From assembly GCF_023667495.1 (NCBI RefSeq), contig NZ_JAMOZL010000009.1:315725-379724 (forward strand): a stretch of 64,000 nucleotides of DNA, given 5' to 3'. A program made the translations under genes and the position numbers. The stretch is from Dyadobacter sp. MSC1_007 (GTDB lineage Bacteria > Bacteroidota > Bacteroidia > Cytophagales > Spirosomataceae). The notes under the pieces were generated by a model. That model was not told where the DNA came from, searched no databases, and saw nothing but the letters and a program-made list of their open reading frames with translations. Below, piece after piece: positions 26,732 to 36,565 of the stretch (the stretch's first letter is position 1; every line of letters begins with the position of its first letter).

Positions 26732-28006
26732 TTATTTCACCTGAATGCCATCTTTGATCACCACTTTGACCTGGGACAGCGTAGTTGCAAAATCTTTTTC
26801 CAAATCGCCCTCAAAGAACACAAGATCTGCTTTCATACCTTTTCGAATTGCCCCGATCTGGTTTTCTGCTCCCAGCGCTTTGGCAGCATTCACAGTAGCA
26901 TACTGCATTACCTCTGTGACAGGGATGCCTGCCTCGTGGTAGGATACAAGTACATCGACTGAACTTTTCCCGCGATCAAGACCTTCGATATCAACGTAAT
27001 AATCAGAGCCGAAAACAATACTGACGCCTTTGCTGGCAGCCCTTTTCAGCCGGTCATGCATTCCTTGCAGACTGCTTTCAAGATAATCATCAGCTTCTTT
27101 TCCCTTCATACCAATCCCTTCAACCATGATCTTGCCTTGTTCTCGCGATACATCTGTTGCGACAAGGTAAACGCCGCGCTTGGCCATCAGATCGATTGTG
27201 CTGTCAGACAGCGTGTATCCATGCTCGATTCCGTTGACGCCTGCAAGTACTGCGTTGCGTGCTGCTTTGTCAGATGCGGCGTGAGCTGTTACCGGTAGTC
27301 CGTGCATTTTTGCAGCTTCAACGATTGATGCAAGCAGCTCTTTTTTTAACAGTCCATGATCCGTATCGGCGCAAACCTTGATCACATTTACGCCCTGCCT
27401 TGCATGGGCATCTACCGCTTCCTTTGCATCCTTGGCATTACGTATTATGCTATATTCTTGATCGATCAGGAAAGTATCAGCCGGTGTAAGTTTGGAAAAT
27501 TGACCGCCGGGACCACTTAAAATGGGGCCTGACACAAGCAATGTAAGGTTACCCTTCTTAGTTGCAAGTTCTTTTTGCAGTTTGATGTCAAGATACTGAC
27601 CGGAGTTGCCCAGGTCACGACCAGTGGTAATTCCTGCTTCAAGGCAACTTTGTGCGAGGTTTAAACCCTGCACTATGCGCTGCTGTGAAGGCACTTTCGA
27701 TGCATTGTTGAACCCTTCACTGGTTTTTGTTTGCTTTTGAAGGAACACTAAATGCGTATGCATATCAATCAAACCGGGAGTGGCAGTACAGCTACTTAAA
27801 TCAATCTCTTTGGCACCCTTGGGCCTTTCTATATTTGGCCCTACCTGCTGAATGATGCCGTCCGAGATTAGGATCTGCTGATTTTTTAAAAATGTTTTTT
27901 TCTGCGAGTCATAGAGCTTTCCTGCCCGGATCAATAGGGGTCGGGAATTTTGTGCGTAGCTAATTGTAGAAATTATAAAACCTAAAACAATGAGGATAAT
28001 GCGCAT
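26732..28006 (-). CDS. Exported metal-dependent amidohydrolase
   Basis: 424 residues. The signal peptide (IILIVLGFIISTISYAQ) sends it to the periplasm. Amidohydrolase metal sites can be read: DMHTHL, the Lys of VNVIKVCAD (carboxylated bridge), VTAHAAS, GIEHGY and FGSDYY. The C-terminal IRKGMKADLVFFEGD is the typical small beta-sandwich return. Best family label is imidazolonepropionase-like or prolidase-type hydrolase. The natural substrate, perhaps a dipeptide or N-acylated compound, is not determined. It is monocistronic, with the SnoaL gene divergent on the other side. Confidence 0.9.
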   Translation of the reverse strand: MRIILIVLGFIISTISYAQNSRPLLIRAGKLYDSQKKTFLKNQQILISDGIIQQVGPNIERPKGAKEIDLSSCTATPGLIDMHTHLVFLQKQTKTSEGFNNASKVPSQQRIVQGLNLAQSCLEAGITTGRDLGNSGQYLDIKLQKELATKKGNLTLLVSGPILSGPGGQFSKLTPADTFLIDQEYSIIRNAKDAKEAVDAHARQGVNVIKVCADTDHGLLKKELLASIVEAAKMHGLPVTAHAASDKAARNAVLAGVNGIEHGYTLSDSTIDLMAKRGVYLVATDVSREQGKIMVEGIGMKGKEADDYLESSLQGMHDRLKRAASKGVSIVFGSDYYVDIEGLDRGKSSVDVLVSYHEAGIPVTEVMQYATVNAAKALGAENQIGAIRKGMKADLVFFEGDLEKDFATTLSQVKVVIKDGIQVK

Positions 28007-28138
28007 AGTCCAGTTGAGATGAAATTGTGCTTACATAAATACGTAACTGGGGAGATTTTACCTATCGAATTAAATTTAGAAGCCAGCTCATTTAGGAATA
28101 ATTATTGCTATTAGCTCACAAATCTTTCTAGTGAGTTT

Positions 28139-28558
28139 ATGGAAAAAAAAGAAATCATCGACATCGCCAATAAATACATGCAAATTTGGAACGCTGGTAA
28201 CGACGGTCTACTTTTAGATTTTGCCAGCAATGATTTAGAGGTTGAATACACACATTTCCAGAAAACATACCAGGGTGTTGAAGAATACCGTCAGGTTTTG
28301 AACCAAACTTACATGTCGTTCCCTGATCTAAAAATTTTTATTGATGAAGTGCAAGTTTTTGAAAATAAGGCGCTTGTGAAATGGACTTACACAGGAAGCC
28401 ATTTGAACGGGATCTTGTTTGGCGTTGAACCAGCAGGTAAAAAAGTAAAAGTGAGTGGCTTGTCGATTCTCGATGTCTTTAACGGCAAGGTTGTCCGCGA
28501 ATATGGGATTGTTGACAACCTTGCACTCGTACTACAAATAGGTGCTTTGAAAATGTAA
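28139..28558 (+). CDS. SnoaL-like / ester cyclase family protein
   Basis: 139 residues of the NTF2-like cone fold: NKYMQIWNAGNDGLLLDFAS, GVEEYRQVLNQTYMSFPDLK, LVKWTYTGSHLNG, GLSILDVFNGKVVREYGIVD. Family members include SnoaL polyketide cyclases and many proteins of unknown role. Here it stands alone, far from the polyketide operon, so no pathway role can be claimed. It is divergent from the amidohydrolase, sharing a 132-base intergenic region. Confidence 0.8.
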   Translation: MEKKEIIDIANKYMQIWNAGNDGLLLDFASNDLEVEYTHFQKTYQGVEEYRQVLNQTYMSFPDLKIFIDEVQVFENKALVKWTYTGSHLNGILFGVEPAGKKVKVSGLSILDVFNGKVVREYGIVDNLALVLQIGALKM

Positions 28559-28703
28559 TCTTTGCCTGCTTTGGCTGAACGAGGTCGGCTCACTACATTC
28601 AGGGGCTGCACTTCTTCACATTATTAAGCTCAACTAATTAAGCGCAAAACGGAAGTTGATCTGGCTAAAATGTTAAATACTTTCACACTTTAAAAATAAA
28701 CGA

Positions 28704-29426
28704 ATGCGCTTTCCTAATATAGCGCGCACCTCCTTTCTGATGGAAATTGCCAAAATGATCAATCGGCTGGATGCCCACCACAAACTGGGAATATCCCTGG
28801 TTTTAGGCGTGGCGGCGGTTATGCTTAGTTCTTTAGTAGTCGAAAGGCCGATCAACTTCATGATCGGCTGGCTCATCTACAGCGGCTCGCACATAGGCCT
28901 GATGTGGGTCACCATTCTCAGTTCGCATCCTTCCCAGGTAGCCCGCGAAGTCAGCGGCCAGGATTCAAGCCGGGTGTTGATTACGCTCTTCGTGGTTGCT
29001 GCCTCATTTGCAAGCTTGTTTGCCATTCTGTTCTTGCTGCGGGATGCTCGGAGCTCGGTGACATGGGATAATTTGACAATCCATGTCATCCTGTCTTTTT
29101 CTTGCATCATTTGTTCCTGGGTGCTGGTCCACACGGTGTTCACATTGCGGTATGCTCACATGTTTTACGGACGAATAAGACGCGACAAAGATGATCATTT
29201 GAAACAGCTTCGGGGTCTTGAATTTCCCAATGAGCCCGAGCCTGACTATCTTGATTTTACCTATTTTTCCTTCGTGCTGGGCATGACCTTTCAGGTTTCA
29301 GATGTGACAATTTCATCCAGGAAAATCAGGCGCTTGGCGCTTGTACACGGACTTTTGTCTTTTGCATTCAACACCCTGCTGGTAGCGCTGACTATTAATG
29401 TGCTTTCCGGGCTGATCCAGAAGTAA
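28704..29426 (+). CDS. DUF1345 membrane protein
   Basis: 240 residues with five or six hydrophobic helices. The family signature is clear near the end: DYLDFTYFSFVLGMTFQVSD, VTISSRKIRRLALVHGLLSF and a final FNTLLVALTINV. The start at 28704 (MRFPNIARTSF) is basic and plausible; an internal ATG at 28740 is an alternative. DUF1345 has no known function beyond being an inner-membrane protein. Confidence 0.88.
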   Translation: MRFPNIARTSFLMEIAKMINRLDAHHKLGISLVLGVAAVMLSSLVVERPINFMIGWLIYSGSHIGLMWVTILSSHPSQVAREVSGQDSSRVLITLFVVAASFASLFAILFLLRDARSSVTWDNLTIHVILSFSCIICSWVLVHTVFTLRYAHMFYGRIRRDKDDHLKQLRGLEFPNEPEPDYLDFTYFSFVLGMTFQVSDVTISSRKIRRLALVHGLLSFAFNTLLVALTINVLSGLIQK

Positions 29427-29690
29427 CAGATTAATCACAATGTCTGAGATCTTTTGCTGCGATCACTTCTGTCTGTGGCTTTGCTTCCAAAGTGCCCGCA
29501 TATTTGATTCTTCAATAAAGTTATGTTCTACAGACGCAAAAAGGACAGATTGATGGCCGCGGCGTCGATGGGGGGAACGTTATAAGATTGACGCGGGACC
29601 GGCTTGGCACAAAATTGGATGGTTGAAGTCCTTTGGCAAGCAAATGAATAGGGAAGAAAGGTGAGCAGAGAAAATTTTAAAACAGACAAT

Positions 29691-30587
29691 ATGCTCCAAA
29701 TCCAGGAAGAAGCGGTTTCTTTTGATTCACACGGAACACGTTGTGCAGGCCGCATTTATGTGAATTCAAATCAACAGTCCCCATTGCCTTGCATAGTAAT
29801 GGCCAACGGTTTCACAGGTACAATGGACTGGCTTTTACCCGAGTATGCTCAACGATTTGCATCAGCGGGATATCTGGTGCTCACCTTCGATTATCGCTTT
29901 TTGGGGCAAAGCGAAGGAACGCCCAGGCAGCTCATTGATATTACTAAACAGCGAGAAGATATTATTGCTGCCGTGGGTTTTATCAGGCAAGACGGGCGTG
30001 TTGATAGATTGAAAACCGCGTTATGGGGAACATCACTCGGCGGCGGCCATGTATTTTATACAGCGGCCAGGATCCCGGATCTGGCCGCGGTTATTGCTCA
30101 GGTTCCGGCATTTGATATGGTCAGTAAAGAGGCGCGGGCAATGGTTCATTTCTCCGTTGCTTTTAAAGTAAAGTTCCTGTTTGCGGCGCTGGTAGACTGG
30201 CTCAAAGGCCTGCTGGGGATGTCTCCGCATTATATGAAGGTGTATGGGGAACGTGGCGAGCTTGCCGTGTTTCATGGAGAGGATTTGCGTAAAAAATTCC
30301 AGAACCTGCAAAGCAATAGCAGGTTTTGGAAGAATCAGTTCACACCCCGTTTTTATCTGAACCCTCCGCGTTACCGGCCAAATGAAGCTCCCAGGGCCGA
30401 GACGCCGCTGCTGGTGTGCATTGCCAAAAATGAAGTCTTCGCAAACCCTGAATTTCAGGAAAAGATCGCCCGCTCGTTACCATTAGGCACTTATAAAATT
30501 TACGAGGCCGACCACTTTGATTTTTACCACGGTATGCTGTCAGAGGTGGTGGAAGATCAGATTGCGTTTTTGAATAAATGGGTTTAA
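29691..30587 (+). CDS. Alpha/beta hydrolase
   Basis: About 298 residues from the ATG at 29691. A GTG ten codons upstream (29661) has a purine-rich AGGGAAG in front and is a fair alternative. The fold is clear: IVMANGFTGTM (oxyanion loop), LTFDYRFLGQSEG, nucleophile Ser in ALWGTSLGGGH, and the terminal His in YEADHFDFYHG. This is the dienelactone-hydrolase/peptidase-like group often listed as BAAT- or X-Pro-related. No signal peptide. The substrate is unknown. Confidence 0.85.
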   Translation: MLQIQEEAVSFDSHGTRCAGRIYVNSNQQSPLPCIVMANGFTGTMDWLLPEYAQRFASAGYLVLTFDYRFLGQSEGTPRQLIDITKQREDIIAAVGFIRQDGRVDRLKTALWGTSLGGGHVFYTAARIPDLAAVIAQVPAFDMVSKEARAMVHFSVAFKVKFLFAALVDWLKGLLGMSPHYMKVYGERGELAVFHGEDLRKKFQNLQSNSRFWKNQFTPRFYLNPPRYRPNEAPRAETPLLVCIAKNEVFANPEFQEKIARSLPLGTYKIYEADHFDFYHGMLSEVVEDQIAFLNKWV

Positions 30588-30763
30588 AATTGCGGTTCTC
30601 CTTGGATGTGCCATGTTTTTACACCCAAAACAGTTTCCGAGGATACGAGACTGAATCCGAATCTTTGGTAGAGACGGTCATTGGCCGCTTCATCGGCCAG
30701 ATTGCCCGCGCCGGAAAGCGCACCCTTCCAGCAACTGGCCAGAATGGCCGCCCAGATAACCAT
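30584..30763 (-). pseudogene. GNAT acetyltransferase, C-terminal remnant
   Basis: The minus strand reads a short C-terminal piece: NLADEAANDRLYQRFGFSLV then SETVLGVKTWHIQGEPQF and a stop at 30584-30586. LYQRFGF is the typical helix-strand end of GNAT proteins after the acetyl-CoA site. The N-terminal two thirds cannot be found. It overlaps the end of the hydrolase gene by four bases, tail to tail. Confidence 0.4.
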
Positions 30764-30901
30764 TTGGCGCCGCGAAATGAAAAATGCATTTGTGTTGGAT
30801 GCTAAATTTGCGTGGATAAATATCAGGCATTGCAGACACGTTCGCCTGGCTACAATTGCTTGTAAACCAAGGTAAAATCAACAAAATACTTGATCATTAA
30901 G

Positions 30902-32338
30902 ATGAGATTAAATGTCCTTGATTGGAAAATAGTGCTCTGTTTTTTAATTGTCGTTTCAATGAATCCGGGCTTTTCCCGGCACAGGCCCAAAGCGCTCATT
31001 ATCACAGGAAGCGGCAATGTCCCCGTTCCGAAGGCAAATTACCCGCCCTGGAAACATGAATTTCAGAACGAGAAGGTTGTGCAGATGTTGCAAAATGTTG
31101 TCGATGTGGACACAACCACAAACATTGGCATGCTCAATGACCAGACCTTGGAAACCTATGATCTTCTGATCAGCAACTCCTTGTTTTTGACACCAAGTAC
31201 TGAACAACTTGCCGCATTAGAGCGATTTATCTTAAATGGAAAATCCTTTATGACCCTGCACTGTGGCATGTTAAGCTTGCTTAACTGGGAAAAGTACGAG
31301 CAACTGATGGGCGGAATTTTCATAGGCGGACCATCCTCAGAGCCGTCGGTGTTCAAGGTGTATACTGAGAATATGGAGTTTTGGGGTTACGAGTACCCTT
31401 TCCGAAAATCGGAAGCACATCCTGTTTCAAAGGTTGTTGCTGACTTTATAACCTCGGATGAGCTTTACTATTTTCAGCCTTCCACACCGGACTTCCATGT
31501 GATCGCCAGGGCTGAAAATCACCCTGTCATGTGGTGGCATCCTCTGGGTAAGGGCAAAGTAATGAGCCTTACATTAGGTCACGATCTCAAAGCCAAAGCA
31601 AACGAAGGATATCAGCGACTGCTTGTAAACGGGGTCCGGTGGCTGGTTGGAATCCCGCTGATTCGGGCGATCGACCCCAAACCTATTTCGACCCGGCGAT
31701 CCTTTTACGAGGATATTGCCGAGTTGCGCGCGTATGCTCCAAATGAGAAAGATGCTGTGATATTGCAAATCGAAAACAGCACGCGCCCCGACCTTTTTAC
31801 AGTAAATACCAACTCAAACAAAAAAATAGACATCAAATTAACGGGTAAAACAGGAGGAGGAAAGGCAACCCTATCTGCGAAAAACAACGCAGGCCTGAGC
31901 AGACAGGATCTGAATATCCGAATTGTAAAGGATGGAGAGGGCAATATTGCTTCTTATTTAGGCAACAGCATTTCAGCTTCGTCCAGTGAAAATCAAAGTG
32001 AAATGTTTGATGCTAAAAATTTGGTGGATGAAGATTCGACAACCCGCTGGTCGAGTGCGGCTACCGATACTGCCTGGGTCACCATTGATTTGGACAAAAT
32101 CTATTCCCTTAGTCGTGTAAAGCTGCATTGGGAAGCTTCATACGCTACTGAATATGAAATTCAAACTTCGCGGTCAGGCCAAAACTGGCAGGCTGTTGCC
32201 GACGTCAAAGATGGTGATGGCCAATCAGATCACCTAACATTCCCGTCCGTGCAGGCCCGTTTTATCAGAATTTTGGCTAAAAAACGTGCGACTGGCAAGT
32301 GGGGTTACTCGCTGTATGAAATTGAGGTTTTCCGGTAG
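30902..32338 (+). CDS. ThuA-domain protein with C-terminal discoidin (F5/8 type C) domain
   Basis: 478 residues from the ATG at 30902, with a hydrophobic N-terminal signal or anchor (IVLCFLIVVSMNPGFS). Residues about 28-255 form a ThuA/trehalose-utilisation glutamine-amidotransferase-like domain: ALIITGSGNVPVPKANYPPW, MTLHCGMLSL, HPVMWWHPLGKGKVMSLTLG, HDLKA. Residues about 355-478 are a carbohydrate-binding discoidin domain: EDSTTRWSSAATDTAWVTID, VKLHWEASYATEYEIQTSRS, GYSLYEIEVF. The combination is typical of Bacteroidota proteins near sugar-degradation genes. It would act in the periplasm, with the discoidin domain docking to glycans. Neighbouring genes do not name the sugar. Confidence 0.88.
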   Translation: MRLNVLDWKIVLCFLIVVSMNPGFSRHRPKALIITGSGNVPVPKANYPPWKHEFQNEKVVQMLQNVVDVDTTTNIGMLNDQTLETYDLLISNSLFLTPSTEQLAALERFILNGKSFMTLHCGMLSLLNWEKYEQLMGGIFIGGPSSEPSVFKVYTENMEFWGYEYPFRKSEAHPVSKVVADFITSDELYYFQPSTPDFHVIARAENHPVMWWHPLGKGKVMSLTLGHDLKAKANEGYQRLLVNGVRWLVGIPLIRAIDPKPISTRRSFYEDIAELRAYAPNEKDAVILQIENSTRPDLFTVNTNSNKKIDIKLTGKTGGGKATLSAKNNAGLSRQDLNIRIVKDGEGNIASYLGNSISASSSENQSEMFDAKNLVDEDSTTRWSSAATDTAWVTIDLDKIYSLSRVKLHWEASYATEYEIQTSRSGQNWQAVADVKDGDGQSDHLTFPSVQARFIRILAKKRATGKWGYSLYEIEVFR

Positions 32339-32375
32339 TAGATACCGGATTGATTTTTTGAAAAGTTAAAAGAAA

Positions 32376-32403
32376 GATGGCCGTGCATCTTAGGCCGGCC
32401 ATC
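32376..32403 (-). terminator. Terminator hairpin between convergent genes
   Basis: GATGGCCG (32376-32383) pairs perfectly with CGGCCATC (32396-32403) around a 12-base loop. On the minus strand the bases that follow are T-rich (TTTCTTTTAACTTTTC), so it should mainly end the DHFR-like transcript. It could also slow the opposite ThuA transcript. Confidence 0.65.
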
Positions 32404-32427
32404 CTGAACTTTGCGTGGAAACAGTTT

Positions 32428-33003
32428 CTATTCGATTTGAAGTGGTTTATAAACAGCCACTATTATTCCGCATTCGAAGTGTTTTGAGCTGATTAAATTC
32501 ATTTTTTGCATGGCTTGAATTTCTTGAAAAATAGGCATTCCTTTTCCAAGAATTGCAGGATTTATAAATAAATGCAGCTCGTCAATTAATCCTTCCTTAA
32601 TTAAGGATGAAACAAACTGGCTGCCACCATAAACAATCATGTCACCACCGGTTTGCTGTTTAAGTGCATTGATTTCGTCAACATAATTGCCGTTTTCAAC
32701 GATAGTATTTTCCCATTCAGATTTTGTCAGTGTTTTACTGAAAACAACTTTATGGGTTGTCGAATAAATAATACCCGCTTCTTTTTCGGGATTCGTCTCA
32801 TCTGCTGCCACGGCTGCCCAATGCGGAATGAAACCCGTAGCTAAATTTTTACCAAGTAAGATGGTGTCAACCGGTTTTGTGATTTCATCGACATATTTTT
32901 TGATGTCGTCTGACCAATTAAATACCAACCAATCCATTTCTCCGTTTGGTCCGGAAATAAAACCATCGATTGACATCTGCACCTGCAATTTCAACTTTCT
33001 CAT
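32428..33003 (-). CDS. Dihydrofolate-reductase-like protein (RibD C-terminal family)
   Basis: 191 residues from the ATG at 33003, chosen because the family starts at MRKLKLQVQMSIDGF. Typical stretches: ISGPNGEMDWLVFNWSDD, VDTILLGKNLATGF, FSKTLTKSEW, DMIVYGGSQFVSSLIKEGLI, DELHLFINPAILGKG. A stand-alone NADPH-binding reductase of the RibD C-terminal superfamily; the substrate is unknown. It lies in tandem with the PNPOx-like gene, 152 bases downstream of it. Confidence 0.87.
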   Translation of the reverse strand: MRKLKLQVQMSIDGFISGPNGEMDWLVFNWSDDIKKYVDEITKPVDTILLGKNLATGFIPHWAAVAADETNPEKEAGIIYSTTHKVVFSKTLTKSEWENTIVENGNYVDEINALKQQTGGDMIVYGGSQFVSSLIKEGLIDELHLFINPAILGKGMPIFQEIQAMQKMNLISSKHFECGIIVAVYKPLQIE

Positions 33004-33155
33004 TTTTGTTTTGTTTATTGTGAAACCAATTGGTTGCAAATTTATGCGCAACCAAATAGTTTCGCAAATTTTACTTCAAAAATTTTGCAGCAGCGTATTA
33101 GGTAGAGAATTCTACCCCAGGTTCGTCACATTTAAGAAGGCGTTTCCCGATATGG

Positions 33156-33713
33156 CTACAAATCCGCATTTTGCCTGAAAATACCAGTGGTCAGCCCGTC
33201 TAAACTTACAGTATTTTTCTCTTTCCAGTATCTTACAATCCCCTCGTCTCCTTTGTTATCTGCCCATCTGTTCAATTCTTCCCGTTCCCGATTGTAATCC
33301 ATAAAAGGAACTGCCATACCGCAGGAGGTTTGTACCATATCGATATTAACATCAAAAATTTGTCTAGCACCTTTCATCAATGGAAAATGGATGATGTACT
33401 CATTCCATTCTAAGTCGTAGGGATGGTAGGTTTTGCCTTTGCCATACAAACGCAGGATTAGCGGTTTTCCTTCGAATGCGCAAAACATGATTGTCATGCG
33501 GTCGTTTTGTAAAAGATGTGCAGCTGTTTCATTACCGCTTCCGGTAACATTGAGCCAAATAACCCGGTTTGGCGATAGAACCCTGATACTATCCATTCCC
33601 TTGGGCGATAGGTTGATCAGTCCATCGCATGCTGCCGTGGCGACGAAAAAGATTTTCTGTTTTTCAATGAATGACTGTAATTCTGGTGATATCTGTTCCA
33701 GTTGCTTTCCCAT
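33156..33713 (-). CDS. Pyridoxamine 5'-phosphate oxidase family protein
   Basis: 185 residues from the ATG at 33713 (MGKQLEQISPELQSFIEKQK). Split-barrel flavin-binding fold: FFVATAACDGLINLSPKGMD, RVIWLNVTGSGNETAAHLLQ, RMTIMFCAFEGKPLILRLYG. FMN- or F420-type reductases and stress proteins share this fold. No more precise call is possible. It lies close to the DHFR-like reductase on the same strand. Confidence 0.85.
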   Translation of the reverse strand: MGKQLEQISPELQSFIEKQKIFFVATAACDGLINLSPKGMDSIRVLSPNRVIWLNVTGSGNETAAHLLQNDRMTIMFCAFEGKPLILRLYGKGKTYHPYDLEWNEYIIHFPLMKGARQIFDVNIDMVQTSCGMAVPFMDYNREREELNRWADNKGDEGIVRYWKEKNTVSLDGLTTGIFRQNADL

Positions 33714-34037
33714 GACGCATAATCTTATTTTTCGACAGAAAATAACTAAATATTCCATATTAAGTGTGTTACTGATATTTAATTTATTGATTTGTAGATA
33801 GGATTGATTTGCTGATCAATTAGCTTAATGATTTGTATCGGCTCATATTTTGTTTCGATCGTTCAGCAAACTTAGCAATCCACTACGTGTCAATCACTAC
33901 GCCTGAAATCGGACGCGCCTGTTCAAAAACGTACAGACGATTTGGGGAAAACCTGCATTACGGCCTGCATCGGGCACATTGCAGAGTTGGCATATTAATT
34001 TAACCCATTCCGGCTGTATTCGAATCATCGTGCTGAC
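33714..34037. other. Divergent intergenic region
   Basis: 324 bases between the minus-strand PNPOx-like gene and the plus-strand permease. It must hold both promoters, but no clear TTG/TAnnTTTG pair was found. No RNA gene or repeat seen. Confidence 0.35.
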
Positions 34038-36425
34038 ATGCTGAAAAATTATTTCCGAATTGCCTGGCGAAACCTGATCCGCGAGAAAACTTATAGCCTG
34101 CTAATTTTATGTGGCCTGGCAACAGGAATGACCTGTGCTGCTGCACTTTGGCTATATGTTTATGATGAGCTCAGTTTCGATCGCTACCACAGCCGCGCTG
34201 ACCGCATTCACCGGTTAAACCTGCAAATCAAGTGGAGCGGCAATGAGTACAAGCTGGGCATGGCGTCTGCTCCGCTCGGGCCGGCATTGCAGGACGAATA
34301 TCCTGCTATCGAGCGGACATTGCGGGTCAAAAAAGGGGCTCAACTATTCAGGGTTGGCCAGAATTCTCTGAACGTCAAGGAGCTTATTTGTGCAGATTCA
34401 ACACTTTTTAGTTTTTTTGACTATCAATTTATAGAAGGCAATCCGGCATATGCCTTAAAGAACCCAAACGATTTGGTACTCACCGAGAAGCTTGCAAAAA
34501 CGTTGTTTGGCAGGTCCTCGGGCGTTATCGGTCGCATTGTTGTGGTAAAAGACAATATCCCGTTCGTTGTCTCGGGAGTCATTAAGGAAGCACCAACCAA
34601 TCATCATTTGAAATTTGATGCCGTTTTGCCTTACTATCACGAGGCCGTCAGCCGGGTAAAGCTTGATAAATGGGATGGGTTCAATTCTTTGACCTATCTT
34701 TTATTGAGCAAAGATCAAAGTGCGCAGCAGCTGGAAAAGAAATTCCCCGCATTCTACAAAAAGTACATTGCCCGGCACATCGGGGATACCGGCGAAGGTA
34801 AAGTCCGGTTTGAAATTAGCTTGCAGGCACTTACGGATATACACCTGCATTCTTCGCATTTGATGGGTGAGGAAAACGGCAGCACGATGAGCTACGTGTT
34901 AACGTTTTCAGTCATTGGCCTGTTTATACTTCTGATTGCAATCGTCAACTACGTAAACCTGGCTACTGCCCGGGCGGCAGTGAGAGCGAAAGAAATCGGT
35001 ATTCGCAAGGCCGTCGGCTCAAAATGGGCGCAGTTGGTGGGCCAGTTTCTTACCGAGTCGGTCATGATGGCTTTTTTAGCACTCTCGGCAAGCATGCTGC
35101 TGCTGACCATGCTCTTACCTTTCTTCAATGAAATTTCCGGCAAATCACTGGTCATTGATTTTTCAGATATAAAAACCATCGCATGCTTGGCTGCATTTGC
35201 CATCCTGACTGGCCTTGTAAGCGGCTTGTATCCTGCATTTATTTTGTCCCGTGCCAATCCGGTGCAGGTGTTAAAGGGAGTAACCGCCGCGAATGCTTCC
35301 GGTGCTGTTTTCCGAAAAGGTCTGGTGGTTTTCCAATTTTTCATTTCAATGGTCATGATTGCCGGGACGATCATTGTATACCGGCAGCTTAACTTCATGC
35401 GAAACACCGAGCTGGGTTTTAATCAGCAGCACATTGTGAAAATGCAGCTACGCAGTCCAATGCTGCAACAGAACGCCGCTGCAATGAAAGAAAGGCTGTT
35501 AAAAAGCTCGCTTATCGACCAGGTAACGCTCACCAATGGGTCGATCGGAGAGGAGCTCAACAACAAGACATCATTTAGTTTTTACAAAAACGGCACGGAA
35601 GCAACGGTCAGTGCCGAAAATTTTGGAGTGGATACCGATTTTACCAACGCGCTACAAATCCGTATAAAACAAGGTCGCGGCTTCTCGGCGGCGCTGGATC
35701 ACGATAGTTCCAACGCTGTGCTCGTCAATGAGGCAATGCTGAAACGGCTTGGCTGGAAAAGTTACAGGGAAGGACTTATAGAGGTCGATACCAAGAAAAT
35801 ACCCGTCACCGGGGTCATCAGCGATTTTCACCTTCGCTCTCTGCATCACCAGATTGAGCCTTTGGTTCTCATCCTCAAGCAGGCCAGGCCGGAGTACTTG
35901 TTGGTGAGGGTTTCTGGCAAAAATCTGAGCAGCGCCCTTGATTACATCAAAGCAACCTTCCAGCAATTGAACCCGCACCAACCGTTTGAATACGACTTCC
36001 TCGACCAGGCATTTGCCCGCCAGTATCGAGCCGACGAGCAAAAAAGCAGACTCTTTCTGGCATTCTCCGCGGTTGCCATTATCATAGCCTGCCTCGGGCT
36101 TTTCGGACTGGCTGCATTCACCACAGAGCAACGTAGAAAAGAAATCGGCGTCCGGAAAGTACTGGGAGCCTCGGCTGCAAGTATAGTAACGCTCCTTTCC
36201 GGCGACTTTCTAAAACTAGTCGTCATTGCAATCCTGACCGCAATTCCTGCCAGCCTTTACCTAATCGAAGGCTGGCTTCAAAATTTCCCCTATAAAGTGC
36301 CGCTCGACTGGTCGGTATTCGTATTGGCAGGAAGCATTTCGCTAGCCATATCACTAATCACGATCAGTTTCCAGAGCATTAGAGCGGCAATCGCCAGTCC
36401 GGTAAAAAGTTTACACGCGCACTAG
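34038..36425 (+). CDS. FtsX/MacB-type ABC transporter permease (intact)
   Basis: 795 residues, full length for the Bacteroidota two-module FtsX group. It begins LKNYFRIAWRNLIREKTYSL (first helix), followed by a periplasmic MacB_PCD domain (residues about 45-275), three helices, EIGIRKAVGSKWAQLVGQFL, a second periplasmic domain (about 450-640), and three helices with EIGVRKVLGAS. It ends NPVKSLHAH. These proteins work with a separate MacB-type ATPase, which is not adjacent here. They are often found in multiple scattered copies, as the two broken ones in this window show. Confidence 0.92.
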   Translation: MLKNYFRIAWRNLIREKTYSLLILCGLATGMTCAAALWLYVYDELSFDRYHSRADRIHRLNLQIKWSGNEYKLGMASAPLGPALQDEYPAIERTLRVKKGAQLFRVGQNSLNVKELICADSTLFSFFDYQFIEGNPAYALKNPNDLVLTEKLAKTLFGRSSGVIGRIVVVKDNIPFVVSGVIKEAPTNHHLKFDAVLPYYHEAVSRVKLDKWDGFNSLTYLLLSKDQSAQQLEKKFPAFYKKYIARHIGDTGEGKVRFEISLQALTDIHLHSSHLMGEENGSTMSYVLTFSVIGLFILLIAIVNYVNLATARAAVRAKEIGIRKAVGSKWAQLVGQFLTESVMMAFLALSASMLLLTMLLPFFNEISGKSLVIDFSDIKTIACLAAFAILTGLVSGLYPAFILSRANPVQVLKGVTAANASGAVFRKGLVVFQFFISMVMIAGTIIVYRQLNFMRNTELGFNQQHIVKMQLRSPMLQQNAAAMKERLLKSSLIDQVTLTNGSIGEELNNKTSFSFYKNGTEATVSAENFGVDTDFTNALQIRIKQGRGFSAALDHDSSNAVLVNEAMLKRLGWKSYREGLIEVDTKKIPVTGVISDFHLRSLHHQIEPLVLILKQARPEYLLVRVSGKNLSSALDYIKATFQQLNPHQPFEYDFLDQAFARQYRADEQKSRLFLAFSAVAIIIACLGLFGLAAFTTEQRRKEIGVRKVLGASAASIVTLLSGDFLKLVVIAILTAIPASLYLIEGWLQNFPYKVPLDWSVFVLAGSISLAISLITISFQSIRAAIASPVKSLHAH

Positions 36426-36565
36426 AAATTGCTGGTGCAATGCTTGGTGGAAATTCAAATACCTCGCCGCTGCGGATGAGAAACCTAGCCTGTTGCAACG
36501 CTGAAACCCAAGGATGCGTAAATGAATCAGATGTGACTTCTGTTTTACTTTAATACAGCTTAGCT